Positions 34,967-43,477 of a stretch of 64,000 nt of DNA are shown in pieces. Under the pieces are notes generated by a model. The model was not told the DNA's origin, searched no databases, and saw nothing but the letters and a program-made list of their open reading frames with translations. Each line of letters begins with the position of its first letter. Position 1 is the stretch's first letter. This DNA comes from Mycolicibacterium aubagnense (GTDB lineage Bacteria; Actinomycetota; Actinomycetes; Mycobacteriales; Mycobacteriaceae): the NCBI RefSeq assembly GCF_010730955.1, contig NZ_AP022577.1, forward strand, positions 3,844,001 to 3,908,000, written 5' to 3'. The position numbers were made by a program, and so were the translations under genes.

Positions 34967-36205
34967 TCACGGACGGCGCCACTGGTTGCCCTGATAACCC
35001 ACCCACGGCGAGTAATCCGCGATCAGCGGCTCCTGCGGTGGCCGCAAATCCTCCGGGACGTGCTGGAGATTGATCCTGATGCGGTACCAGATGGAGCTGG
35101 GTCCACGCATGCCGTCGACCAGAACATCGATGGCTTCCAGGGCAGATGCCGCTTCCGGGTACTTCGACCGCCATTCGTCGAGCGCCGCCATCGCCTCATC
35201 GCGCGTCTTGGTGCGGGCAACCTCGATGAGCGGCATCTGTGACGCCCGCCGCCCGTCGGCCGAGGCGCCGGCCCCGGGTTTCTCCGCCTTGGGCATCGGA
35301 CCGAGTTCTTCGGCCAGCGCCAGCAATCCCTCCAGGCCGCCGGCGGCGTCGTCCATCCCGCCCCACGGGTCGCCGAATTGCGCGTACCTGGCGGGCACCG
35401 TCGCGACGGTGAATTCCTCGGGACGGCAGCTGGGGACCTCATCCCAGAAAAGGGGAGTCGACACCCGGGCGTCGGGCCGGGACCGCACCGAGTACGCCGA
35501 CGCGACCGTGCGGTCCTTGGCGTTCTGGTTGAAGTCGACGAACACGCCCTGGCGTTCCTCTTTCCACCACCGGCTGGTCGCCAGCTCGGGCGCCCGTCGC
35601 TCCACCTCGCGGGCCACGGTCTGGGCGGCCAACCGCACCTGCTTGTACGGCCAGTTCCGCTCGATCCGGGCGTAGATGTGGAAACCCCGCGAGCCCGACG
35701 TCTTGGGCCATGCCGTGAGCCCGTAGTCGGTGAGCACGTCGCGCACCACGATGGCGACGTCGAGAATCTGCGGCCACTCGACGCCCGGCATGGGGTCCAG
35801 GTCGACACGCAGTTCGTCCGGGTGCTCCAAGTCGTCGGCCCGGACCGGATGCGGGTTGAAGTCGATGCAGCCCAGGCTCACCGCCCACACCAGCCCGGCG
35901 GCCTCGTCGATGACGGCTTCTTTGGCGGAGGTGCCGGAGGCGTACTTCAGCTCCGCGACGTCGATCCAGTCCGGCCGCTTCTCCGGTGCCCGCTTCTGAA
36001 AGACCGCTTCCTGCGCAATGCCTTTCACGAACCGCTTGAGGATCATGGGCCGCCGTGCCACGCCGCGCAGCGCGCCGTCGGCGACCGACAGGTAGTAGTT
36101 GACCAGGTCGAGCTTGGTCACGCCGGGTTCAGGGAAGATCACCTTGTCGGGGTTGCTCACGACAACCTCGCGCCCGCCCACGTCGAGGGACCGCGAGTCA
36201 CCCAT
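34967..36205 (-). CDS. LigD-type primase-polymerase (PolD2-like)
   Basis: A 412-residue stand-alone archaeo-eukaryotic primase-type polymerase of the LigD POL family. Key segments: VVVSNPDKVIFPEPGVTKLD at the N terminus, PMILKRFVKGIAQEAVFQKR, the catalytic DELRVDLDPMPG (metal-binding D-x-D, about residues 137-140), KTSGSRGFHIYARI with the conserved His, and VFVDFNQNAKDRTVASAYSV. It has no ligase or nuclease domain. M. smegmatis has two such proteins besides LigD, PolD1 and PolD2, which insert ribonucleotides in DNA repair; the position (next to fadD2, like Rv0269c) matches PolD2. It is divergent from fadD2, 76 bp apart. Confidence 0.9.
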   Translation of the reverse strand: MGDSRSLDVGGREVVVSNPDKVIFPEPGVTKLDLVNYYLSVADGALRGVARRPMILKRFVKGIAQEAVFQKRAPEKRPDWIDVAELKYASGTSAKEAVIDEAAGLVWAVSLGCIDFNPHPVRADDLEHPDELRVDLDPMPGVEWPQILDVAIVVRDVLTDYGLTAWPKTSGSRGFHIYARIERNWPYKQVRLAAQTVAREVERRAPELATSRWWKEERQGVFVDFNQNAKDRTVASAYSVRSRPDARVSTPLFWDEVPSCRPEEFTVATVPARYAQFGDPWGGMDDAAGGLEGLLALAEELGPMPKAEKPGAGASADGRRASQMPLIEVARTKTRDEAMAALDEWRSKYPEAASALEAIDVLVDGMRGPSSIWYRIRINLQHVPEDLRPPQEPLIADYSPWVGYQGNQWRRP

Positions 36206-36281
36206 GGGTATAGCGTAATTGGCTCGATAATTGGAGCGGGAGTTGCAGCCGCGTTACGCGCGGGTCACATATTGTTGGCTC

Positions 36282-37994
36282 ATGGCGAAGCTGACCGACC
36301 TCCCGTCGCAGATAGCAAGCAAGGTCCAGGAGTCTTTCGAGAAATTGGGCGGTAAGTCGGTCACCCAATTGGCCGACCGCGGCGCCGCCGAACTGCACTA
36401 CGCCAGGAAGATGTTCGAAGCGGGCGCACTCAAACTCGAGTCGCCGCAGCACATGGCGGCGATGCTCGCCGACATCGTGCGCTGGGGTGAGATCGGCATG
36501 GTCCCGGCGCTCAATGCGCGCCGTACCCCGCACCGCGTCGCCGTCATCGACGACGACGGCGATATCACCTTCCAGGAGTTCGACGACGCCGTGAACGCGA
36601 CCGCCAACGCGTTGCGTGCCAAGGGTGTTCAGGCCGGCGAAGGCGTGGCCATCCTGGCCCGCAACCACCGGTGGTTCCTGATTTCGGTGTACGGCGCGGC
36701 CCGCGTCGGTGCGCGAATCATCCTGCTCAACACCGAGTTCTCGGGGCCGCAGATCAAAGAGGTGTCCGAGCGTGAGGGCGCCCAGCTGATCATCTACGAC
36801 GACGAATACGCCGACGCCGTCGCCCTCGCCGAGCCGCCGCTGGGCAAGCTGCGGGCCCTGGGGCACAACCCCGACAAACCGGAACCGTCGGGCAGCACCG
36901 ACGAATCCTTGGCCGAGGTCATTGCCCGGACCAGTAGCCTCGCGCCGCCGAAGGTCGCCAAGGCGGCCTCGATCATCATCTTGACCAGCGGCACCACGGG
37001 AACTCCCAAGGGCGCCAACCGAAGTGCCCCGCCGTCGCTGGCTCCGGTGGGTGGCGTGCTGTCGTCGGTACCGTTCAAGTCCGGCGAGGTCACCAGCCTG
37101 CCCGCGCCCATGTTCCACGCGCTGGGGTACCTGCATTCGACCATCGCCATGCTGCTCGGCAGCACGCTCGTGCTGCGCCGCCGGTTCAAGCCGGCCACGG
37201 TGCTCGCCGACATCGAACGGCACCGGGTGACCGCCATGGTGGTGGTGCCGGTGATGCTGTCGCGCATTCTCGATGAACTGGACAAGACGTCGCCGAAGCC
37301 GAACCTGTCGAGTCTGCGCATCGTCTTCGTGTCGGGTTCGCAGCTGGGGTCCGAGCTGGCAACGCGGGCGCTCAAGGATCTGGGCCCGGTGATCTACAAC
37401 CTGTACGGCTCGACCGAGATCTCGTTTGCCACCATCGCGCGGCCGCAGGACCTGTCGATCAATCCCGCGACGGTGGGCCCGGTGGTCAAGGGCGTACGCG
37501 TGAAGATCTTCGACGACAACGGCAAGGAGCTGCCACAGGGCAGCGTCGGCCGCATCTTCGTCGGCACCACCTTCCCGTTCGAGGGGTACACCGGTGGTGG
37601 TGGCAAGGAGATCATCGACGGGATGCTCTCATCGGGCGACGTCGGCTACTTCGACGAGCGCGGACTGCTGTACGTCAGCGGCCGCGACGACGAGATGATC
37701 GTCTCCGGCGGCGAGAACGTATTTCCCGCCGAGGTCGAGGATTTGATCAACGGGCACCCCGACGTGGTGGAGGCGACTGCCATCGGCGTCGACGACAAGG
37801 ACTTCGGCGCGCGGCTGCGGGCGTTCGTCGTCAAGACCGAGGGTGCGACGGTCAGTGAGGACGACATCAAGACCTACGTCCGAGATCATTTGGCGCGCTA
37901 CAAGGTTCCGCGTGAGGTCGTCTTCCTCGACGAGTTGCCGCGTAACCCGACGGGCAAGATCCTCAAGCGCGCGCTGCGTGACATGGACATCTAG
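36282..37994 (+). CDS. fadD2: Long-chain acyl-CoA synthetase
   Basis: A 570-residue AMP-forming acyl-CoA ligase. The P-loop motif is SIIILTSGTTGTPKGANRS (about residue 230), the A5-like YNLYGSTEISFATIA (about residue 375), the hinge GRDDEMIVSGGENVFPAEVE, and the catalytic Lys near the end in NPTGKILKRALRDMD. It activates fatty acids with ATP and CoA in the cytosol. The N-terminal ~75 residues (TQLADRGAAELHYARKMFEA) are an extension typical of the FadD2 group. The ATG at 36282 is chosen over an earlier in-frame start at 36231. The homologue by position is Rv0270. It ends two bases before the convergent sigma-factor stop. Confidence 0.92.
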   Translation: MAKLTDLPSQIASKVQESFEKLGGKSVTQLADRGAAELHYARKMFEAGALKLESPQHMAAMLADIVRWGEIGMVPALNARRTPHRVAVIDDDGDITFQEFDDAVNATANALRAKGVQAGEGVAILARNHRWFLISVYGAARVGARIILLNTEFSGPQIKEVSEREGAQLIIYDDEYADAVALAEPPLGKLRALGHNPDKPEPSGSTDESLAEVIARTSSLAPPKVAKAASIIILTSGTTGTPKGANRSAPPSLAPVGGVLSSVPFKSGEVTSLPAPMFHALGYLHSTIAMLLGSTLVLRRRFKPATVLADIERHRVTAMVVVPVMLSRILDELDKTSPKPNLSSLRIVFVSGSQLGSELATRALKDLGPVIYNLYGSTEISFATIARPQDLSINPATVGPVVKGVRVKIFDDNGKELPQGSVGRIFVGTTFPFEGYTGGGGKEIIDGMLSSGDVGYFDERGLLYVSGRDDEMIVSGGENVFPAEVEDLINGHPDVVEATAIGVDDKDFGARLRAFVVKTEGATVSEDDIKTYVRDHLARYKVPREVVFLDELPRNPTGKILKRALRDMDI

Positions 37995-37996
37995 GC

Positions 37997-38965
37997 TCAC
38001 CGTTCGAGGCTGAGGACCGGCGGGCCGAACGACGGCACCAGCGCAGGATCGTTGAATGCGGTGATGCGGGAGATGCGGCCCGCGCGCAGCGTCAGCACCT
38101 GCACGCCGTAGCCGTGCAGGGTGCCGTCGTCGTGCCGCGCATAGAAAACCAGAGCCGGCTGTCCGTTCGCGCGCGTGGGTACCGCGTGCCATTGCCCGGG
38201 GCGGCGCAGCACGCGGTTGCCCAAGAAGCCGATCACGGCAGCTGAACCGCTGAACCAGGTTGAGATGGGCGGCATTTCGAATTCGACGTCGGAGCGAACC
38301 AGATCGACCAGAGCGTGGGGGTCGGCCCGGGTGAACGCGTCGAGGTAATGCTGGAGTAGGTCCCGGGTGTGGTCGTCCTCCGGTTCGGTGACCTCGTCCG
38401 CTGCGACGCCCGCGGTATCGAGGGTGCGACGGGCCCGGCGGAGCAGCGCGTCGACCGCATCCACTGTGGTGTCGAGGATTTCGGCCACCTCGGTTGCCGG
38501 GAAAGCCAGGATGTCTCGCAGCGTCAGCGCGGCCCGCTGCCGGGCAGACAAGTGTTGTAGCGCGGCGATCAGGGCAAGTCGCAGACCGGCCCGTCTGGCG
38601 ACGATGGCCGACGGGTCTTGTTGGTCGACAAGGGAGTCCGGAATGGGCTGCAGCCACCTCACTTCAGGGGTCCGGTCGCCCACGGGAATTCGGTGGTCTT
38701 CGGCCGGCGGCCCGATTCCGGACGGGAGTGGCCGGCGGCCACGGTTCTCTATGGCGCTCAGGCAGGTTCGCGTGGCGATGGTGTACAGCCAGCGCCGCAC
38801 CGACGAGCGCCCTTCGAAGCCGCCGAATCCGCGCCAGGCCCGTAGATAGGTTTCCTGAACCTGATCCTCCGCATCGTGGATCGAGCCGAGAATCCGATAG
38901 CAGTGAGCCAGCAACTCGGGCCTGAATTGTGCTGTCAGCGCGGTGAATTCGGCGGTCGTCGTCAT
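37997..38965 (-). CDS. ECF RNA polymerase sigma factor with SnoaL-like tail (SigG type)
   Basis: A 322-residue sigma factor. Region 2 is near the N terminus (AHCYRILGSIHDAEDQVQET, YLRAWRGFGGFEGRSSVRRW), region 4 near residues 130-180 (LPARQ-like segment LSARQRAALTLRDILAFPAT, VAEILDTTVDAVDALLRRAR). The last ~125 residues are a SnoaL/NTF2-like domain (LLQHYLDAFTRADPHALVDL, FYARHDDGTLHGYGVQVLTL), as in the TIGR02960/SigG and SigJ-type sigma factors, where the tail modulates activity in place of a separate anti-sigma. Its ATG shares one base with the stop of the upstream SDR gene (TGATG), so the two are translationally coupled. Confidence 0.9.
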   Translation of the reverse strand: MTTTAEFTALTAQFRPELLAHCYRILGSIHDAEDQVQETYLRAWRGFGGFEGRSSVRRWLYTIATRTCLSAIENRGRRPLPSGIGPPAEDHRIPVGDRTPEVRWLQPIPDSLVDQQDPSAIVARRAGLRLALIAALQHLSARQRAALTLRDILAFPATEVAEILDTTVDAVDALLRRARRTLDTAGVAADEVTEPEDDHTRDLLQHYLDAFTRADPHALVDLVRSDVEFEMPPISTWFSGSAAVIGFLGNRVLRRPGQWHAVPTRANGQPALVFYARHDDGTLHGYGVQVLTLRAGRISRITAFNDPALVPSFGPPVLSLER

Positions 38966-39714
38966 CAGACCGGACTCGCGCCAGCGCCGGTGAGCACGTA
39001 GCCGGCAGCGGGGGACGAATCGGCGGCCAACTCGACGACCGTCTTGGCGACGATGTCCGCGGTCAGCACCGGTTGCAACCGGGCGATGAAAGTCTCGGGA
39101 TCGATGCCCTGCGCAGCGGCGTAGGCCGTCACGCCGACCGCGCCGACCCCGGTGGGGCTGAGCATGGGGTACAGCGTCACGAAGCGGATGCCCAGGTTCG
39201 CTTGCCCCGCTTCCTCGGTCGCGTAGTCCGAGATGAACCGGACCGTGGCGTTGGCGCCGGCGAAACCGCCGCTCAACGGAGACCCACGGAGGGCCGCACC
39301 ACTGGACATTGCGATGACCGTGCTTCCTGACTGCAGCGGCGCGTTGAGCGCTGCCTTGGTCCAGCCGAACACATGACGGGTGTCGGTGTGCCAGTTTTCG
39401 CTGAAGGTTTCCCAGGTCTGGCGAGATAGCGGTGCGGTGGGCGGGGTGGCTCCGGCATTGAGCACCAGCAGCTGGGGCCGGTGGTGAGCGATCAGCAGGG
39501 CACCCAGTTCCTCGTCGGTGGCATCGCCGGGGCAGGGAGTGAAGCGATCCCCGACCTCGGCCTGCAAAGACTCAAGGTCGGACTCGGTGCGCGCGACGCC
39601 GACGACGTGCCAACCGGCGCTGACGAGCGCGACGGAGATGGCTCGGCCGAAGCCGCGGCCGGCGCCGCTGACGATGGCGGTGTTGCCGCCGTTGATTACC
39701 GCTGTGGTGGTCAT
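38965..39714 (-). CDS. SDR-fold protein lacking the catalytic Tyr and Lys
   Basis: A 249-residue short-chain dehydrogenase/reductase fold. The nucleotide-binding motif is intact (IVSGAGRGFGRAISVALVSA, G-x3-G-x-G, residues ~16-24), as is LVLNAGATPP (N-A-G motif). At the active site the Ser is present (AMSSGAALRG), but at the Y-x3-K position the sequence reads F-A-G-A-N (codons 39262-39264 and 39250-39252). The classical catalytic Tyr and Lys are therefore Phe and Asn, and the protein should bind NAD(P) but not catalyse ordinary SDR chemistry. It is coupled to the ECF sigma factor downstream by a TGATG junction and starts at ATG 39714. Confidence 0.88.
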   Translation of the reverse strand: MTTTAVINGGNTAIVSGAGRGFGRAISVALVSAGWHVVGVARTESDLESLQAEVGDRFTPCPGDATDEELGALLIAHHRPQLLVLNAGATPPTAPLSRQTWETFSENWHTDTRHVFGWTKAALNAPLQSGSTVIAMSSGAALRGSPLSGGFAGANATVRFISDYATEEAGQANLGIRFVTLYPMLSPTGVGAVGVTAYAAAQGIDPETFIARLQPVLTADIVAKTVVELAADSSPAAGYVLTGAGASPV

Positions 39715-39790
39715 GGGGACTCCCTGCTGGTGCTGGTTCGGTCTTGATCTAGACCGCCGCCGGCAGGGAAATCCGTCGCGGTGCCGGGAT

Positions 39791-40087
39791 TCAGTTCCCG
39801 TTCACGTACCAGGACAGACAAACCGGCCTGCCATGGCACGCGATGATGGCGCCGGCATCGGGAGCTGCGCCGCGGACTTTGGGAATGTTCCGGGCCGGCA
39901 GGTTGCAGTTCACGACGTAGGGATTCCATGGCACGACGCCGTTGACGCACGGGTCACCGCCCGCTTGCACAGATGTGGCCGGGCTGCGCAGGGCCGTCGG
40001 GACGATCGTGAACGCGATCGCGATGGCACCGATGAACACTGAAAGCAGGAGCCGCGACGCCCGTGCGGTCAGCTCACTCGTGGTCAT
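39791..40087 (-). CDS. Small exported protein with four Cys
   Basis: About 98 residues from ATG 40087 (an in-frame ATG at 40093 and further starts to 40102 exist). A signal or anchor (SRLLLSVFIGAIAIAFTIVP) is followed by a short mature domain with Cys in GGDPCVNGVVPWNPYVVNCN, IIACHGRPVCLSWYVNGN. The pattern, Cys pairs and Trp/Pro/Asn, is typical of small disulfide-bonded mycobacterial exported proteins. No family recognised. It stands alone between the SDR gene and the fadE6 terminator. Confidence 0.6.
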   Translation of the reverse strand: MTTSELTARASRLLLSVFIGAIAIAFTIVPTALRSPATSVQAGGDPCVNGVVPWNPYVVNCNLPARNIPKVRGAAPDAGAIIACHGRPVCLSWYVNGN

Positions 40088-40161
40088 GATCATCACCACC
40101 AAATATGTTTCCGACTACGTCGACGGTAGCACCGAAGCAAGCCGTTGAGCAGTGACGAAAG

Positions 40162-40187
40162 CCCCCATTTCTGCACCGAAATGGGGG
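40162..40187 (-). terminator. Hairpin terminator of the fadE6 unit
   Basis: CCCCCATTTC pairs with GAAATGGGGG around a six-base loop, 27 bp after the fadE6 stop on the minus strand. TTT follows on the plus strand as well, so it may act both ways. Confidence 0.75.
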
Positions 40188-40213
40188 TTTCTCACCCTTT
40201 GCGCCCGGGCGGT

Positions 40214-42394
40214 TTACGGGTCGCGGGGCAGGCCCAGCAGCCGCTCGGCGATGATGTTCAGCTGCACCTCGGAGGTGCCGCCGTAGATGGTCGTCGCGCG
40301 GCCGGCCAACAGGTACTCGTCCCAGCGGCCCGAGGGCTGTTGCGGATCGCCGACGACAGCGTCGGCGCCGAATGACGCGACACCGAACTCGGCGTAACCC
40401 TGACCGGTCTTCATCGACAGCAACTTCGAGATCGCGGCGGCAGGCATCGGATCGCCACCGGCCAGCGTCAGCAGCGTCGACCGCATGTTGAGCAGCTTGG
40501 CCGCGTGGCCTTCGGCGATCAGCTTGCCGGCCTCGTGGCGCTGCAGCTCGTCGAACTCGCCGTCACGCAGGAATTCGACGAACTGATCGAGGCTGGCCAG
40601 GAACGGCGCCTCGCTGCTGCCGATGGACACCCGCTCGTTGGTCAGGGTGTTGCGGCTGACCTCCCAGCCGCGGTTCACCTCGCCGAGCACCATGTCGTCG
40701 GGCACGAACACGTCGTCGATGAAGACGGTGTTGAACATGGCATTGCCGGTGAGCTCGCGCAGCGGCTTGACCTCGACGCCCGGGCTCAACATGTCGAGCA
40801 GGAAGTACGTGATGCCCTGGTGTTTCGGGGCATTGGGCTGGGTACGGGCCAGGAGCGCGCCCCACGCGGAGAACTGGGCACCCGTGGTCCAGATTTTCTG
40901 TCCGGTGATGCGCCAGCCGCCGTCGACCTTGACGGCCTTGGTGGTCAGGCTGGCCAGGTCGCTGCCGGCGCCCGGCTCGGAGAACAGCTGGCACCAGATC
41001 ATGTCGCCGCGGAAGGTCGGCGGCAGGAAATCCTGCCGCTGCTTGTCGGTGCCGAACGCCACGATCGACGGGATGATCCAGGCCGCGATGCCCATCTGCG
41101 GCCGCCGGACCTTACCGGTGCTGAACTCCTGGGCGATGATGATCTGCTCGATCGGCTGCGCGGCCCGGCCCCAGGGCGTCGGCAGGTGCGGTTGCACCCA
41201 ACCGCCTTCGGCGATCGCGGTATTGCGCTCGGCGCCGCTCGGAAGCGCTTTGAGCGCAGCCACTTCCGCGCGGATCTCGGCGCGCAGCTTCTCGGTGTCC
41301 GGGTCCAGGTCGATGTCGATCGATCGCATGCCGGACGTCGTCGCCAGGTCCACGACCTGCCGCGGGTGGTCGGCAGCGCGGCCGAAACCGGCCACCAGCG
41401 CGATGGCGTGCCGGTAGTAGACGTTGGTGTCGTGCTCCCAGGTGAAGCCGATACCGCCGTGCACCTGGATGCAGTCCTGCGTGCAGTGTTGCGCGGCGAC
41501 GGGCGCCAGGGTGGCGGCCACGGCGGCGGCGAACTCGTAGTCGGAATCGGCGTCGCCGGCAGCGTGCTCGTCGAGGGCGCGGGCGGCGTCCCAGACCGCG
41601 CCGGTGGCGCGTTCGGTTTCGGCAATCATGTTGGCACACTTGTGTTTGATGGCCTGGAACTGGCCGATGGGCCGGCCGAACTGCTCACGAATCTTGGCGT
41701 ATTCGGCGGCGGTGTCGGTGGCCCAGCGTGCGACGCCGACGCATTCGGCGGCCAGCAGCGTGGTGATGAGGGCGCGGGCATGGGCCTGGGTCAGGCCGGA
41801 CAGCACCCGCTCGGCACCGACTGCGACGGCGTCGGCGCGCACGTGCGCCACCGGATGTAGGGGGTCGACGCTCTGCACCGGGTTGATCTGCAGCGCCGCG
41901 GTATCGAGCACCACCCAGTGGCTGCCGACGGGCACGACCAAAAGAGCGGCTTGGGCGGCGGCGGGCACCGCACGAATCTCACCGCTGACGACGAGTCCGT
42001 CGCCCTGGGTTTCGGCGGTCAGACCCGAGGTCAGGGCGTATGCGGCGATGGTCTCACCGGAGGCCAGGCCCGGCAGCAGGCCGGACTTGGGGTCGTGCGC
42101 GGCGATCAGGGCGCTGGCGATGGCAGACGGGACGAACGGCCCGGGGACCGCACCGTATCCGAACTCGGCCAGGGTGATCGCGAGCTCCAGGATGCCGAAG
42201 CCTTGTCCGCCAACGGCTTCCGACAGATGCAGGCCCGGCAGGCCCTGGTCGGCCGCCGCGCCCCAGTGGGGCGGTGGGTTACTGATCGGGGTCTCGAGCG
42301 CTTCGTGCAGCACCTCGGACGGCGCGACCCGCGCCACCAGGGATCGGACCGAATCGGCCAGATCGTTGTGCTCGGACATGATCGCGATGGGCAT
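40214..42394 (-). CDS. fadE6: Duplicated acyl-CoA dehydrogenase
   Basis: A 726-residue fusion of two acyl-CoA dehydrogenase units. The N half (to about residue 345) has LADSVRSLVARVAPSE, GQGFGILELAITLAEFGYGA and AKIREQFGRPIGQFQAIKHK; the C half (from about 350) has IIIAQEFSTGKVRRPQMGIA, IWCQLFSEPGAGSDLASLTT, and WRITGQKIWTTGAQFSAWGA, the canonical FAD-binding run. Only the C half shows the full flavin motifs, so the N half may be a structural partner. GGAGG five bases before ATG 42394 supports the start. The homologue is Rv0271c (FadE6, same double architecture). An inverted repeat lies 44-67 bp upstream. It heads away from the TetR-hydrolase genes but is transcribed in the same direction after them. 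Confidence 0.9.
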   Translation of the reverse strand: MPIAIMSEHNDLADSVRSLVARVAPSEVLHEALETPISNPPPHWGAAADQGLPGLHLSEAVGGQGFGILELAITLAEFGYGAVPGPFVPSAIASALIAAHDPKSGLLPGLASGETIAAYALTSGLTAETQGDGLVVSGEIRAVPAAAQAALLVVPVGSHWVVLDTAALQINPVQSVDPLHPVAHVRADAVAVGAERVLSGLTQAHARALITTLLAAECVGVARWATDTAAEYAKIREQFGRPIGQFQAIKHKCANMIAETERATGAVWDAARALDEHAAGDADSDYEFAAAVAATLAPVAAQHCTQDCIQVHGGIGFTWEHDTNVYYRHAIALVAGFGRAADHPRQVVDLATTSGMRSIDIDLDPDTEKLRAEIRAEVAALKALPSGAERNTAIAEGGWVQPHLPTPWGRAAQPIEQIIIAQEFSTGKVRRPQMGIAAWIIPSIVAFGTDKQRQDFLPPTFRGDMIWCQLFSEPGAGSDLASLTTKAVKVDGGWRITGQKIWTTGAQFSAWGALLARTQPNAPKHQGITYFLLDMLSPGVEVKPLRELTGNAMFNTVFIDDVFVPDDMVLGEVNRGWEVSRNTLTNERVSIGSSEAPFLASLDQFVEFLRDGEFDELQRHEAGKLIAEGHAAKLLNMRSTLLTLAGGDPMPAAAISKLLSMKTGQGYAEFGVASFGADAVVGDPQQPSGRWDEYLLAGRATTIYGGTSEVQLNIIAERLLGLPRDP

Positions 42395-42437
42395 CGTTGC
42401 CTCCTGTGACCTGCTGTGGGCGTTGTATGGCGCACCT

Positions 42438-42461
42438 AACCAAATAACTGGTCGGTTGGTT
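42438..42461. promoter_or_regulatory. Inverted repeat AACCAA-n12-TTGGTT upstream of fadE6
   Basis: Six-base perfect arms with some inner pairing, an overall 24-base dyad of the size bound by TetR proteins. Its closeness to the fadE6 start (44 bp) suggests an operator. A TetR gene lies 2.2 kb away in the same run. Confidence 0.45.
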
Positions 42462-42487
42462 CCGAGAGTAACCCACTTGACGGGTGT

Positions 42488-43477
42488 CTAGAAGTGCACC
42501 TCGTTGACTACGTTGGCCAACTGCTGTCCAGCGGCGAGCCGCTCGCAGTTCGCGACAGCTTCGGCCAGGTAGCGATGCATGGTGTCAGCCGTGTACCAGG
42601 TGACATGCGGGCTGACGACGACGTTGTTCAGCGCCAGCAGCGGATTGCCGGGATCGACGGGCTCGGTGGCGAAGACGTCGAGGCCGGCCGCCTGCAGGGG
42701 ACCGTCGCGTAACGCCGAAACCAGCGCGGGCTCGTCGATGACGGCGCCGCGCGACGTGTTGACAAGCACCGCACCGGGCTTCATCTGTCCCAGCGCCTCG
42801 GCGTCGAGCAGGCCGTTGGTGTGTTCGGTCAGCGGCAGGTGCAGCGAGACGACGTCGCTGGCGCCAAGCAGCTCGGGCAGCGTCCGCCAGCCGGGGTGGC
42901 CTTGTGCGCCAAGGGTATTGGTATGCACGACGGTCGCGCCCATGGCGGTGACGATGGTCTCCACCCGTTTGGCGATGTTGCCGTAACCGATCAGGCCGAC
43001 GGTGCAGCTGCCGAGGTCCCGCACGGTCTCGCCGAGGGTCGGGTCGGTCGGCCAGCCGTTGCCGCTGCGAGTGACGCGGTCGAGTTCCGGCAGCCGCCGC
43101 AGTGCGGCCAGCATCAGCATGACCGCACCTTCGGCGACCGAGGGGGCGTTGGCGCCGGGCATGTTGGCCACCGCGATGCCAAGCCGGGTCGCCGCGTCGA
43201 CGTCGATGGTGTTGACGCCCGCGCCCATCTTGTGAACCAGCTTGAGTCGTCGGCCCTGCGTCAAGTCGTCGGCACCGAGCGGCCGCAGTACATGCCACAG
43301 CACGTCGGCGTCTGGCAGTTCCCGGTAGAACGCCGCGTCGTCGTCCGCGGCGCAGAACCGTACGTCGATCAGATCATGCAGCGGGACAAGGAATTCGGTG
43401 ACTCGTGGACCCGGGGTGAAGTGGGCCAGCACCCGCAGTGTCGAATTTGGCGCGGGCCCGCGCGGGGGCGGATTCAC
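42488..43477 (-). CDS. D-2-hydroxyacid dehydrogenase
   Basis: A 329-residue NAD-dependent enzyme of the phosphoglycerate-dehydrogenase class. Motifs: LVHKMGAGVNTIDVDAATRL, the Rossmann GLIGYGNIAKRVETIVTAMG (G-x-G-x2-A variant, about residue 150), VSLHLPLTEHTNGLLDAEAL, and PGAVLVNTSRGAVIDEPALV followed by SALRDGPLQAAGLDVFATEP; the catalytic His is in NNVVVSPHVTWYT. The start GTG 43477 makes a GTGA overlap with the hydrolase stop; ATG 43498 upstream is an alternative. It has no counterpart at this place in the M. tuberculosis order as I remember it (Rv0271c-Rv0272c adjacent), so it may be a lineage-specific insertion. Confidence 0.88.
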   Translation of the reverse strand: MNPPPRGPAPNSTLRVLAHFTPGPRVTEFLVPLHDLIDVRFCAADDDAAFYRELPDADVLWHVLRPLGADDLTQGRRLKLVHKMGAGVNTIDVDAATRLGIAVANMPGANAPSVAEGAVMLMLAALRRLPELDRVTRSGNGWPTDPTLGETVRDLGSCTVGLIGYGNIAKRVETIVTAMGATVVHTNTLGAQGHPGWRTLPELLGASDVVSLHLPLTEHTNGLLDAEALGQMKPGAVLVNTSRGAVIDEPALVSALRDGPLQAAGLDVFATEPVDPGNPLLALNNVVVSPHVTWYTADTMHRYLAEAVANCERLAAGQQLANVVNEVHF

